Source of the DNA: Desulfuromonadales bacterium
GTDB taxonomy: Bacteria > Desulfobacterota > Desulfuromonadia > Desulfuromonadales > JAGXHI01
Reading direction: 5' to 3'
Length of the DNA stretch: 64,000 nt
Assembly (NCBI GenBank): GCA_024636295.1
Contig: JAGXHI010000046.1
Location: forward strand, 39,998-103,997
Part shown: positions 1 through 8,100 of the stretch, one piece after another
Layout: each line of letters starts with the position of its first letter
Position numbering within the stretch: position 1 is the first letter of the stretch
Notes under the pieces: generated by a model
The model's input: the letters and a program-made list of their open reading frames with translations, nothing else
What the model was told of the DNA's origin: nothing
Databases searched by the model: none
Made by a program: the position numbers and the translations under genes

Positions 1-1
1 G

Positions 2-214
2 GGTTCAGAGACCTTCCGCGGATTCGGACATGTCGGATATCTGACTGGTTTCTTCATCTTCTATCATTTCTCCGGAGCAATGGAAGAGAACTTCTGGGCT
101 ATTTTCACCGCCGGAGTGACCATTCTGGGCCTTGAGAGTTATCATCAATGGGTCCGTTTCGCGGAGGCGATCCGCAAGGCGGAGGAAACCCTGATAAGAC
201 TCGAGAAAAACTGA
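2..214 (+). CDS. C-terminal fragment of a small membrane protein (partial)
   Basis: The reading frame is open from the window edge to a TGA at 212-214 and gives 70 residues, with the true start lying outside. The first half is hydrophobic and aromatic (GYLTGFFIFYHF, then FWAIFTAGVTILGL), which looks like one or two membrane segments. The tail is charged and helical and ends in RLEKN. I do not recognise the family. A strong intrinsic terminator follows about 40 bases downstream, which supports this being the end of a real transcript. Confidence 0.55.
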   Translation, partial: GSETFRGFGHVGYLTGFFIFYHFSGAMEENFWAIFTAGVTILGLESYHQWVRFAEAIRKAEETLIRLEKN

Positions 215-255
215 AGAATCGTCTTTCCGGCAAATTCTGCCGGGGGGTGCGAATT

Positions 256-290
256 CAAAAAGGCTGCGGATTCCGCAGCCTTTTTGTTTT
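256..290 (+). terminator. Intrinsic terminator
   Basis: A GGCTGCG stem, five-base loop and CGCAGCC stem are preceded by an A run and followed by TTTTTGTTTT. It ends the transcript of the partial gene at 2-214. Confidence 0.85.
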
Positions 291-427
291 CAGTGTTGGT
301 GCAATTCAGGAACTCGGAAACGGGCGCATGTCCCGGAACCCTGCACGAAGTCAAAAGTTTGACCATTCTCGCACCTCTTCTTCCTCCTGATCCCCTTTAC
401 ATACCTTTATTCAATAACTTACACATA

Positions 428-443
428 TGGCACGGCTCTGGCA
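428..443 (+). promoter_or_regulatory. Candidate sigma-54 (-24/-12) promoter
   Basis: The sequence TGGCACGGCTCTGGCA differs from the RpoN consensus TGGCACG-N4-TTGCA at a single position (the second T of TTGCA is G). The spacing between the GG and GC elements is correct. It points toward the REC-PilZ gene that starts at 547. No enhancer-binding site was identified. Confidence 0.5.
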
Positions 444-546
444 ATCTGGATATCATAACCAGCCGAGCCAGACAGGCTGCCGTCTGTTTCAGATTCAGAT
501 TCCCGGTGCACTGGAACTAGGTAAACAATGAGAATGGAGATATCTC

Positions 547-1347
547 ATGTGGAATTCGGAAATCACCCTTGAAGATGCGGGAGAAAAGGCGAAGCCCCTC
601 GGACATTCCTCTTTGCCGGCGCAAAATCAGAGAGCCGACTCCTGGACGGTTCTGCTGGCCGATGATGTGGAACTTTTCATCGAGCTTGAAAAGTCCTTTC
701 TGCGGCGAGCGGGGTTCAATCTGTTGATCGCCCAAAATGGCAGGGAAGCCCTGGCTCTGGTTCGGGAGCGCCGGCCCGATCTGGTGTTTCTGGACCTGTA
801 CATGCCTGAAATGAACGGAGATGAATGTTGCCGGGAGATCAAATCGGACCCGGATCTGGCTTCCATCCCCGTGATTGTCGTGACTCACGGGCAAGGGGAG
901 GATGAAATGAGTCGTTGCCGGGAGGCAGGATGCGACGAGATTCTTCTTGAACCGGTCAGCAGACAGCATTTTCTGGGTGCGGCCCGAAAATTCCTTCAGC
1001 TCGATCAGCGGATCGCTCCCCGGGTGGATGCCAGGCTGTTGGTCCGCTTCGGTCCGGACGAGAGTATTCTCAGCAGTTATTCCATTAATCTGAGTACTGG
1101 CGGACTTTTCCTTGAGACCGATGATCCGCTGCCGATCGATTCTCCCCTGAATCTCGAATTCCTTCTTCCCGGTCCGGGAAAAAAGATCCGCTGCCGGGGG
1201 AGGGTGGCCTGGTTGAACAGCTCCGGAAGGATACTTAAAAGAGATCTGCCGGTTGGAATGGGGGTGCAGTTTCTAAATCTGACACTGGAGCACATGGAAG
1301 CCCTTAGAGCCTTCATCCATAGCAGAAATCTGACTCCGACCTGGTAA
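547..1347 (+). CDS. Response regulator receiver protein with C-terminal PilZ domain
   Basis: The protein has 266 residues. Residues about 34-150 form a REC domain with the acidic pair D39/D40, the phosphoacceptor D83 (VFLDLYMP) and T113. The usual KP lysine is replaced by glutamate (LLEPVS, E135), so phosphorylation signalling may be altered. Residues about 152-262 are a PilZ domain carrying both c-di-GMP motifs: RIAPR (155-159, RxxxR) and NLSTGG (181-186). The protein therefore probably couples a phosphorylation or protein input to c-di-GMP binding, as in REC-PilZ adaptors of motility and surface behaviour. It is monocistronic by context, and GGAG lies just before the ATG. A sigma-54-like promoter is about 100 bases upstream. 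The output partner cannot be read from the sequence. Confidence 0.88.
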   Translation: MWNSEITLEDAGEKAKPLGHSSLPAQNQRADSWTVLLADDVELFIELEKSFLRRAGFNLLIAQNGREALALVRERRPDLVFLDLYMPEMNGDECCREIKSDPDLASIPVIVVTHGQGEDEMSRCREAGCDEILLEPVSRQHFLGAARKFLQLDQRIAPRVDARLLVRFGPDESILSSYSINLSTGGLFLETDDPLPIDSPLNLEFLLPGPGKKIRCRGRVAWLNSSGRILKRDLPVGMGVQFLNLTLEHMEALRAFIHSRNLTPTW

Positions 1348-1461
1348 TCAATCGAGAAACAAGGGGAAGGGAGTTGGAGCTATCCAAGAATCCGGGTGCA
1401 TCACCGGCGGATGAGATTTGGCTCAAAGGGATACCATCGGAGCGAGCCGAAGGAGGCGCCC

Positions 1462-1695
1462 ATGATCATTATCGATCACTTGAAATGCACCAGTTGCGGG
1501 GACGATTTCGACGCATCGGTGCGCAGGCTAGAAGAGCTCGTTCTTATCCCTGAATGCACCTGGTGCGGTTCTTTCAGGACGCAATTGAAACTCAGATGGG
1601 AGGAATTCCCCCTTCAGAAGAAGAAGGAAAACAATCTCCGGTGGAAATCCGGAATCAAAAACGCTGAACGCGTGGAAAGGAGGAAAAGCCTATGA
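1462..1695 (+). CDS. Small zinc-ribbon protein (first of tandem pair)
   Basis: The protein has 77 residues. The start is chosen at the ATG after AAGGAGGCGCCC; a longer in-frame start at 1396 lacks a ribosome-binding site. It opens MIIIDHLKC, followed by a CTSC knuckle and a second CTWC knuckle about 25 residues later, a four-cysteine zinc ribbon of about 40 residues. A basic Lys/Arg-rich tail follows. The next gene is a paralogue with the same layout and overlaps it by four bases (ATGA), so the two are translationally coupled. Such short zinc ribbons are often regulatory or nucleic-acid-binding, but no function can be assigned. Confidence 0.7.
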   Translation: MIIIDHLKCTSCGDDFDASVRRLEELVLIPECTWCGSFRTQLKLRWEEFPLQKKKENNLRWKSGIKNAERVERRKSL

Positions 1696-1955
1696 TGGTA
1701 ATTGATCACTGGGACTGCGCATGCTGCAACAATACTTTTGAGGAGACCCCTCCGCGCAATCTCGACGAAATGGTCAGGGTTCCGGCATGCCCCAGTTGCG
1801 GCTCGGCAAGAGTGCGGATTGAGCTTGCATCCGTTCCGGATCCGAACGGGCGAAAACCTGGCGGAAGGATTCGTGAAAAACCGCAGGCCAGATCTCATGC
1901 GTTGTATGCCGCCCGGGAGACGAACAGATCCTGGAAAGTAATCATCGGAAGGTGA
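1692..1955 (+). CDS. Small zinc-ribbon protein (second of tandem pair)
   Basis: The protein has 87 residues and opens MMVIDHWDC, with CACC and CPSC knuckles 25 residues apart, matching the preceding gene (shared IDH-x2-C opening and LDEMVRVPACPSCGS against LEELVLIPECTWCGS). The start ATG overlaps the upstream stop as ATGA; a second ATG follows at 1695. The C-terminal half is basic and probably disordered. It is most likely a diverged tandem duplicate that may form a heteromer with the product of 1462-1695. Function is unknown. Confidence 0.7.
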   Translation: MMVIDHWDCACCNNTFEETPPRNLDEMVRVPACPSCGSARVRIELASVPDPNGRKPGGRIREKPQARSHALYAARETNRSWKVIIGR

Positions 1956-1976
1956 CCATGAGAAGGATCCGGGAGG

Positions 1977-2414
1977 TCATGTCTCCCGGATCCGGTTCAG
2001 GACCGCGAGAATCCTTGCCTGCACCCTGCGGATGTCATCCTCTCCGGAGTAGGGATGACGCGGCCAGAAAAAACCTTTCAGCCCGTCTCCCCGGTTTCGG
2101 GGAACCACGTGCACATGAAGGTGGAGAACGCTCTGGCTGACCCTGTTGTTCAGTGCCACGAAGGAGCCTTCGGCTTCCATCGCTTCCTCCACGACTCGGG
2201 ACAGAAGTTGCACATTACGGAAAAACAGACCCGTTAGATCCTCCGGAAGATCCGTCAGCGTCTCGTAGTGCCCGCGTGGCACCAGGAGACAATGCCCCGG
2301 GAAAAGAGGCCGATGATCCAGAAACGCCAGGGAGATTTCATCTTCAAACACGGAATAGGAGGATGTTTCTTCGCCGATAATTCCACAGAATAGGCATCTC
2401 GTTTTTAAATTCAT
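1977..2414 (-). CDS. HIT family nucleotide-binding hydrolase
   Basis: The protein has 145 residues and a histidine-triad signature HLHVHVVPR (HxHxHxx) near residue 105, with the family's FxDxxPxxPGHxLxxPxxH pattern upstream (AFLDHRPLFPGHCLLVPRGH). The N-terminus has CLFCGI, a typical zinc-associated start of the HIT/galT-like group. HIT proteins hydrolyse or transfer nucleotidyl groups; here the role is probably housekeeping. An open frame extends upstream to 2717, but that part runs through the neighbouring gene and a mobile element, so the ATG at 2412-2414 (after GGGACAGGACAT) is the better start. Confidence 0.85.
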   Translation of the reverse strand: MNLKTRCLFCGIIGEETSSYSVFEDEISLAFLDHRPLFPGHCLLVPRGHYETLTDLPEDLTGLFFRNVQLLSRVVEEAMEAEGSFVALNNRVSQSVLHLHVHVVPRNRGDGLKGFFWPRHPYSGEDDIRRVQARILAVLNRIRET

Positions 2415-2452
2415 ATGTCCTGTCCCGATTTTTGGAGCCCACGGCTCGCCGG

Positions 2453-2862
2453 TCAGCCGCAGGAGTTCTTTCCTCGCCCCGGCAGATATTGGATTCCAAT
2501 CAAAACCAGCAGCACGGCTGCGGAAACCGCTGCCCAGATAGAGGGAGGATGCTCCAGGGCCGGCTGCACCCATTCCTGAATATCCGTTCCTGACCATGCA
2601 TAAATGAGGTTGGTGAACCATCCGATAAAAAGCGAGCACCCGGCTATGGATCCGAGATAGTGCCCGTCCGGAAACCCCGGTAAGCATAAATGCAGTTTTC
2701 GATCTGGAAACGAGCAATTTTTCGCAAGATCAAGGAAATCAAGGATTTGAGCGGAGGCGTAGTACTTTACGCCGCACAATCAAATCCGCGGATTGACGCA
2801 GAGATTGCGGAAAAGGGCCGTTTCCGGACGAAAACGAGATAGGCTGCTGATTTCTGAAACAT
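2453..2862 (-). pseudogene. Small two-helix membrane protein gene split by a 175-bp mobile element
   Basis: Reading the minus strand, an ATG at 2862-2860 sits one base after the arsR stop and encodes MFQKSAAYL before running into the element at 2661-2835, where it meets a stop. Removing the element and one copy of the 7-base duplication restores a 75-codon frame ending at 2453. This reconstructed protein has two hydrophobic segments (around GCSLFIGWFTNLIYAW and AAVSAAVLLVLIGI), so it would be a small inner-membrane protein co-transcribed with arsR. The present open frame starts inside the element (MCGVKYYASA) and is a chance chimera. The protein family is not recognised; involvement in metal or toxicant handling is inferred only from arsR. 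Confidence 0.7.
2661..2835. mobile_element. 175-bp MITE-like element, copy 1
   Basis: The ends carry inverted repeats: GTCCGGAAAC at the left (from 2666) and GTTTCCGGAC at the right (2820-2829). It is flanked by direct repeats GAGATAG at 2654-2660 and 2836-2842, the expected target duplication. It is the same length as, and nearly identical to, the copy at 9836-10010. It encodes no transposase, so it is non-autonomous and must have been mobilised in trans. Confidence 0.85.
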
Positions 2863-2863
2863 G

Positions 2864-3217
2864 TTACCGTTCCTCTTCGAGGCGCAGGCCTTTGGCCAGC
2901 AGGGTTCTTACATGTCCGTCCCTGAGAGTGTAATAGGCCATTTTCCCTTCCCTGCGGCATTGCGCCAGTCCCGCGGCCCGCAAGAGCCTCAATTGGTGGG
3001 ATACGGCGGAGGACGAAACCTCCGTCAGGGCGGCCAGATCGCACACGCAAAGCTCGCCAGCTGCAAGGGCGCAGAGAATTCGCAGCCGGGTCGGATCCCC
3101 GAGAACCTTGAAAGTATCCGCCAGCCCGAAAAGAATGCCCTCCCCGGGCAATTCCGCTCGTATCCTTGCCACCTCTTTTTCATTGACAAAATCGATCTGA
3201 CAGATATCGGTTGACAT
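2864..3217 (-). CDS. ArsR/SmtB-family metal-responsive repressor
   Basis: The protein has 117 residues and a winged-helix fold: LADTFKVLGDPTRLRILCAL (about 32-51), then the recognition helix SSSAVSHQLRLLRAAGL (68-84) and a wing with REGKMAYYTL. ELCVCDL places C57 and C59 at the metal-sensing alpha-3N/alpha-3 position of ArsR and CadC, and D100-x-H102 resembles an SmtB alpha-5 site. The inducer is therefore probably a soft or divalent metal or metalloid, but I cannot say which. It is divergent from the membrane gene at 3300, with a TGAA-N6-TTCA operator between them. It was co-transcribed with the now-broken small membrane gene downstream. Confidence 0.88.
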   Translation of the reverse strand: MSTDICQIDFVNEKEVARIRAELPGEGILFGLADTFKVLGDPTRLRILCALAAGELCVCDLAALTEVSSSAVSHQLRLLRAAGLAQCRREGKMAYYTLRDGHVRTLLAKGLRLEEER

Positions 3218-3233
3218 GACACCCCCAAACGTG

Positions 3234-3247
3234 TGAATAGATGTTCA
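3234..3247. promoter_or_regulatory. ArsR/SmtB-type operator
   Basis: TGAATAGATGTTCA is a TGAA-N6-TTCA imperfect palindrome, the core recognised by many ArsR/SmtB repressors. It lies 17 bases upstream of arsR and 53 bases upstream of the divergent membrane gene, so it could control both. Confidence 0.6.
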
Positions 3248-3299
3248 GTTGTTTTTTTGTATCCTGTTCAGGTCGTTATGTCAAGTTGAGAGAATTCAG

Positions 3300-3692
3300 A
3301 TGATCAGAAAAATCAATGCAGCATTCATGGGAGGTCTCATCGGAGCTCTGGTGGACAGTTTCAACATCTGGATTCTGGGTCAGGCGGGAATCACCGCCGC
3401 TCTGGGAATCGCACTGCGCCCCGATTTCACCGCTCCCTGGCTCTATCCACGCCTGGTTTGGGGAGGTCTGTGGGGTCTTCTCTTCCTTTTGCCCGTCCTG
3501 AAGGGACGTCCTTTGCGGCGAGGGCTTCTTTTCAGTCTCGCTCCTTCTCTCATGGTTCTGCTGGTTGTTTTTCCCTCCATGGGCAAGGGCCTTTTCGGAC
3601 TGGAGTTCGGCCTTCTGACGCCCGCTTTGGTCATCCTACTCAATTTCATATGGGGGATTGTCGGTGCCTACTGGTTCCGCTTCGGCCGTTAA
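3300..3692 (+). CDS. Integral membrane protein of unknown function, divergent from arsR
   Basis: The protein has 130 residues from the ATG at 3300; the longer frame from 3249 would start inside the promoter region. About four hydrophobic stretches are visible: MGGLIGALVDSFNIWILG, LVWGGLWGLLFLLPVL, LLFSLAPSLMVLLVVF and LVILLNFIWGIVGAYWF. No transporter motif or metal-binding cysteine cluster is seen. Because it shares the TGAA-N6-TTCA operator region with arsR, it may be induced by the same signal and may act in export or membrane protection; this is inference from position only. Confidence 0.7.
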   Translation: MIRKINAAFMGGLIGALVDSFNIWILGQAGITAALGIALRPDFTAPWLYPRLVWGGLWGLLFLLPVLKGRPLRRGLLFSLAPSLMVLLVVFPSMGKGLFGLEFGLLTPALVILLNFIWGIVGAYWFRFGR

Positions 3693-3799
3693 CGGATCCG
3701 GCTGTTGACGATCACATGTGAGATGCTAAGGTTGCTCTATCCGTTTGAAAAAAGGTAATATTCCAAGTATCAAAGAAAACAGGGGAGAGACGGAAACGA

Positions 3800-4465
3800 A
3801 TGAACCGGCATTGGGCGACGCTGATTCTTGGGGTGCTTGTTCTGAGCGGACCAGTTTCGATGGCTTTTTCCGCAGAAGTTCCGGGCGGAATTGGGCCAGC
3901 AGGGGGATCGATCTACGGCGGAAACCTGATGACTGAAGAGGAACGGCAGGAGTTTCGAGAGAAACTGGGTGAGCTCGATGAGGAAGAGCGCGAGACGTTC
4001 TTTCGGGAGCATCGCCAGAGAATTCAGGAACGATCCCAGTTTTTCGGGGTTGCCCCGGAAACCGGCCCACGGGAAAGCCTTCCGCCGACACGGGAAGAAA
4101 AGGGGCTGGCCGCTCCGCCGGCAGACAGACCCGGCGGGGATACGGGAGAGGTCACCCCGATTCCCGACGAGAAAGAATCGGCGCCCCAACTCGAAAAGGC
4201 GCCTGAGCTCCCGGCGCCTGAAGTACCTGGACCCGATCTTCGCGAGGAAGAAAAGCAGCCTCCTCCGATGGAGCCTGAGCCTGATCCGAACGCCGGGATC
4301 CCCGCCCGACCAAAGACGCGTCCGGAGGAAGATCGTCGTTTTCAACCGGGATTCGGGCCCGCCCGGGAAATAATCGTTCCACCTTCTCCCCAACCGCTGC
4401 CGGATTCAGGTCCGCTGCCGGACCGCGGTGACGATGCCGCCGCCCCTCAGGGGGCGGAGCGATGA
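3800..4465 (+). CDS. Secreted or periplasmic proline/glutamate-rich protein
   Basis: The protein has 221 residues. Residues 1-25 form a classical signal peptide (basic MNRH, hydrophobic LILGVLVLSGPVSMAFS, then AE as a likely cleavage site). A short conserved-looking helical segment follows (about 42-80: MTEEERQEFREKLGELDEEERETFFREH), rich in acidic and arginine residues. The rest, from about residue 85, is low-complexity, proline- and charge-rich and probably disordered. No cysteine or catalytic motif is visible. The helical part recalls small periplasmic proteins with an EEERxxFRxxL repeat, but no function is assigned. Confidence 0.65.
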   Translation: MNRHWATLILGVLVLSGPVSMAFSAEVPGGIGPAGGSIYGGNLMTEEERQEFREKLGELDEEERETFFREHRQRIQERSQFFGVAPETGPRESLPPTREEKGLAAPPADRPGGDTGEVTPIPDEKESAPQLEKAPELPAPEVPGPDLREEEKQPPPMEPEPDPNAGIPARPKTRPEEDRRFQPGFGPAREIIVPPSPQPLPDSGPLPDRGDDAAAPQGAER

Positions 4466-4507
4466 GACGATACGGGGTCCGATCGACCGTAAGCGAATGG
4501 GCAGCGG

Positions 4508-4960
4508 TCAATTGACCGCGATCAGCTCGACTTCAAAGAGAAGGTTCTTTCCCGCCAGGGGGTGGTTGGCGTCAAGAATGATCTTTTCCCCGCTGACTTC
4601 CCTGACTGTCACCAGAAAAGTTTCTCCGTCGTCGTCGGTGAGTTCCAGCGTCTGGCCCATTTCCGTATTCAGCCCCTTCGGCAGGGCAAAACGGTTCACC
4701 GGCATCAGCAGGTATTCGTCAAAGTCTCCATACGCGTCATCCGGATGGACCGTGAACTGTTTTTTCTCTCCGGGCTTCATTCCTCGAACCGCCTGTTCCA
4801 GGCCAGAGATAACTTCTCCCCCGCCGATGGTGAATTCCAGGGGCTCCGGATCGATCCGGCACTTGGCGCAGTCGTTCTCCCGGGTGGAATCGAATATGGT
4901 TCCATCTTCCAGCCGGCCTGTGAATTCTATTCGGACCCGGTCTCCCGTTCTGGCTTCCAT
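4508..4960 (-). CDS. FKBP-type peptidyl-prolyl isomerase, SlyD-like
   Basis: The protein has 150 residues. It opens with the FKBP core (TGDRVRIEFTGRLEDGTIFDST), continues with LEFTIGGGEVISGLEQAVRGMKPGEKK around residues 40-68, and then has a chaperone-type insert-in-flap region (DDAYGDFDEYLLMPVNRF...), the layout of SlyD. The function is cis-trans proline isomerisation with chaperone activity in the cytoplasm. Unlike enterobacterial SlyD there is no histidine-rich metal-binding tail. An unusual CAKC pair sits near residue 32 in the first FKBP loop. It faces the neighbour at 3800 convergently with about 40 bases between. Confidence 0.85.
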   Translation of the reverse strand: MEARTGDRVRIEFTGRLEDGTIFDSTRENDCAKCRIDPEPLEFTIGGGEVISGLEQAVRGMKPGEKKQFTVHPDDAYGDFDEYLLMPVNRFALPKGLNTEMGQTLELTDDDGETFLVTVREVSGEKIILDANHPLAGKNLLFEVELIAVN

Positions 4961-5182
4961 TCTTTTATCTCCTTGGGAGGGAGGAAGTTTTTCGCATTAT
5001 TTTGGGAAAAACAATCCCCCCTTGTTCTGAAGGAAGGGCATTATGCGGGCGCAACGAGTGGCGCCCCTAGCAGATATTTTACCTTCTATTTACCGATCGG
5101 CCGCTTCCCCCTCCTGAAAAAATGCTTTCTTCCTGATTTACCGAAGGAATTTTTTTTGTCTCCCGGCTGGAATTGCGGGAAA

Positions 5183-8100
5183 TCACCGGCAGGGAACGAA
5201 GCGCACCATTTCCGACGTCTCCCTCAGGATCTCTCCAAGGCAGTCAAGAAAATACGCCGCATCCTCTTCCGTATTCCCCCTTCCCAGTGACAGGCGCACC
5301 GCGCAATGGGCCTGATCGACCGACAACCCCATGGCCAGAAGAGCATGGGAGGGTTCCGGGTTCCCGGATTTGCAGGCCGATCCGGAAGAGAAACTTATTC
5401 CGCGCCGGTCCAGGAAAAGAACCAAGGATTCTCCCCGGATTCCCGGCAGGGTCATATTAAGGGTGTTGGGCAGTCGACGCTCCGCGGGGCCGTTGCGGCG
5501 GGCGTCCGGAATGAGCCGGAGGATCCCTTCTTCCAGCCGGTCACGCAGTTGCGCAAGCCTTCCCATCTCCCCCTGGTGCATCCGCCGCCGGGCCAGTTCG
5601 CAGGCTTTGCCGAAACCGACGATTCCCGCCGTGTTCTCCGTGCCGGCGCGTAGTCCGCGCTCCTGGCCTCCGCCCCGGATGAGCGGCGCCAGTTCCACTC
5701 CGGAGCGAACGTACAACGCCCCCACTCCCTTGGGTCCATGCACTTTGTGGGCGGAAATGGAGAGCAGATCCACACCGAGCTCCTCCACATCCAGGGGGAT
5801 TTTTCCGAAGGCCTGCACCGCATCGGTATGAAAAATGATTCCCCGCCCGCGGACGATGCGCGTCATTTCGGAGACAGGCTGAATGGCGCCCGTTTCGTTG
5901 TTCGCGAGCATGATACTGACCAGAACGGTGTCTGGCCGAAGGGCTCTTTTCAGGTCGGCGAAATTTGTCCTGCCTTGGGAGTCAACCGGCAAAATGGTGA
6001 GCTCAAAGCCGAACTCCTCCAGGCTGCGACAGGTTTCCAGCACGGCGGGATGTTCGATGGCGGTGGTGATCACATGCTTCCCCGCATTTTTGCGTGCACG
6101 CACGACCCCCTGGAGAGCCAGATTGTTCGCCTCCGATCCGCTCCCGGTGAAAACGATGCGTCGGGCCGTGCAGTTGATCGTCTGGGCGACCTTGCGGCGG
6201 GCGCTTTCCATCAGCGATCGTGCCGTGCCGCCGGCAGAATGTATGCTGGACGGATTCCCCCATTCCGATTCCAGAAGCGGCCGAATGGATGCAAATACCT
6301 CGGGGTCGACAGGCGTGGTCGCGTTGTGATCGAAGCAGATCCTTCGATCGGGGGCGGGCTGGGCGATTCCGATCTGACCGGAAATTTTCTCCGGTTCCCC
6401 CGGCCCGGAAGGAGCTTTTCTCACTCCTTCCGCCCTGGTCACTTCACAGAGAAGCGTCTTGTAGATAGGAAACCCGGAAATCGGATCGAAATGATCCAGG
6501 TTTGTCAGTTCATTGACATTGCACTCCTTCCAGGCCTGCGGACCCAGGGGGCCTCCTCCACCCATGTTGGCGTCGATGACCCCGGGCATCATATTCGCGG
6601 TAACGAAAGCACGATAGCGGAGTCTTCCCCGGGGAGTCTTCACCCAGACCCAATCCCCGTTGAGGATTCCCCGGGCCGCCGCATCGGTCTCATTCAGGGT
6701 GACCAGCGGCTCGGGGAGGCTTTCGCCCAGTCCCTTCACCCCATGATGCTGACTGCGAAAATCGTAAGGCGTGCGGCCGCCCGAACTGAAGATCAGGGGA
6801 TAGTTCTTTGCGATATCGGAGCGGGAAATGGGCCCCTCGCGTGGTTCGGTGTAAACGGGCAGAGGATCGTATCCGTGTTCCTCCAGGATGGAGGAAGCGA
6901 TTTCGAACTTGCGGGACGGAGTGTTGAAACCCGAGGTTCCGTCCGGACGAAGCAGGCCCTTTTCCCATTTTCTATATTGCATCATCTTAACGGAAACACG
7001 CACGGAACCTCCAGCGGCCCGGACATCCTCCAGGGTAAAGCCGCTTCCCTCCAGGGCGCTGTGGAGAATCTCCTCCTCCGTCTGGGGGTAGAGATGACCG
7101 TAACCGAGGCGCTGCGCCAGTTCCGCCATGATCAGAAAATCGTTTCGTGCTTCGCCCTGAGGCTCAACGATTTTTTCCCGGATCTTGAACAAAGGGCCGT
7201 AGCGCATGAAGGAGGTGATTTCGTACTGTGTTGCTGCGGGAAGGACCAGGTCGGCATAGGCGGAATCCGCCGTGTGATATCGATCGATGCAGACAAGGAA
7301 ATCGAGGGAGTTCAAAGTTTTCCGCCACACCTCCGGTTGGGGCCAGGAGGTGAGGAGCGAGCCTCCCTGAATAATCAGCGCCCGGATGGGATAGGGCTCG
7401 CCGTGAAGGACGGCATCGGGAAGTGCGATCGCGTGGGATTCCCCGCGGTACATGCTGTAGACGGGGAAGCGGTCCCGTCCGAGCGCCTTTCGAATATCCG
7501 GGTTGGGGACCAGGCCCGCGCGGTTCTGGGGGAAGATGTTGTCCTTCATCCGAAAGAGCAGCCCACCGGGGACATCCAACTGGCCGGCCAGCGCCCATAG
7601 GGTGAAGACTGCCCGGATCGCCTGCACCCCACTGTCCGAATATTCCAGTCCCGTGTACATGACGGGGCTGGCCCCGCGCGCCTCCACCAGCCGTCGCGTG
7701 AGGCGGCGCACGGTATCGGCCCGAACTCCGGTGATCTGCTCTACCGTTTCCGGACGAAAATGCTGTACGTACAGACGCAGTTCCTCAAACCCGACCGTCC
7801 AGTCACGGACGAATTTCTCGTCATAAATCTCTTCCTCGATGAGAACCTGGATCATCCCAAGTGCAAGGGCTCCGTCCGTACCCGGACGGATGGGAATCCA
7901 CTCGGCGCCGGATTGACGGGCTGTGCCGTTTCGTCGGGGGTCGATAGCCACGATTTCCGCCCCCCGGCCGGCCGCCCGAAGGATCTGCCCGTGCGCCAGG
8001 GGAGGAGAGTCCGTAGCAGGATTGGCGCCCCACAGAAAAATGAGCTCCGACTGCTCCAGATCCGTTTCCATGGTGATATACAGCTCTCCCATGGTCACGT

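Larger units (their letters stand above)
215..546. other. Intergenic region with terminator and sigma-54-like promoter
   Basis: This 330-base gap holds the terminator at 256-290 and a -24/-12 type promoter at 428-443. The short open frames in it have no ribosome-binding site or protein-like composition. Nothing else was recognised. Confidence 0.6.

Noticed and set aside
2453..2779. Intact 108-residue membrane protein starting in the mobile element
   Set aside because: The start and first third are element sequence; reconstruction without the element gives a better gene start next to arsR.
5047..5066. GGGCGC-N8-GCGCCC hairpin as terminator of the ergothioneine operon
   Set aside because: It is over 100 bases past the stop, with a 6-base stem and no T tract on the minus strand.
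5738..7600. 620-codon open frame antisense to the ergothioneine synthase
   Set aside because: It has no ribosome-binding site or recognisable domain and lies wholly opposite a strongly supported gene; high GC third positions create such frames.
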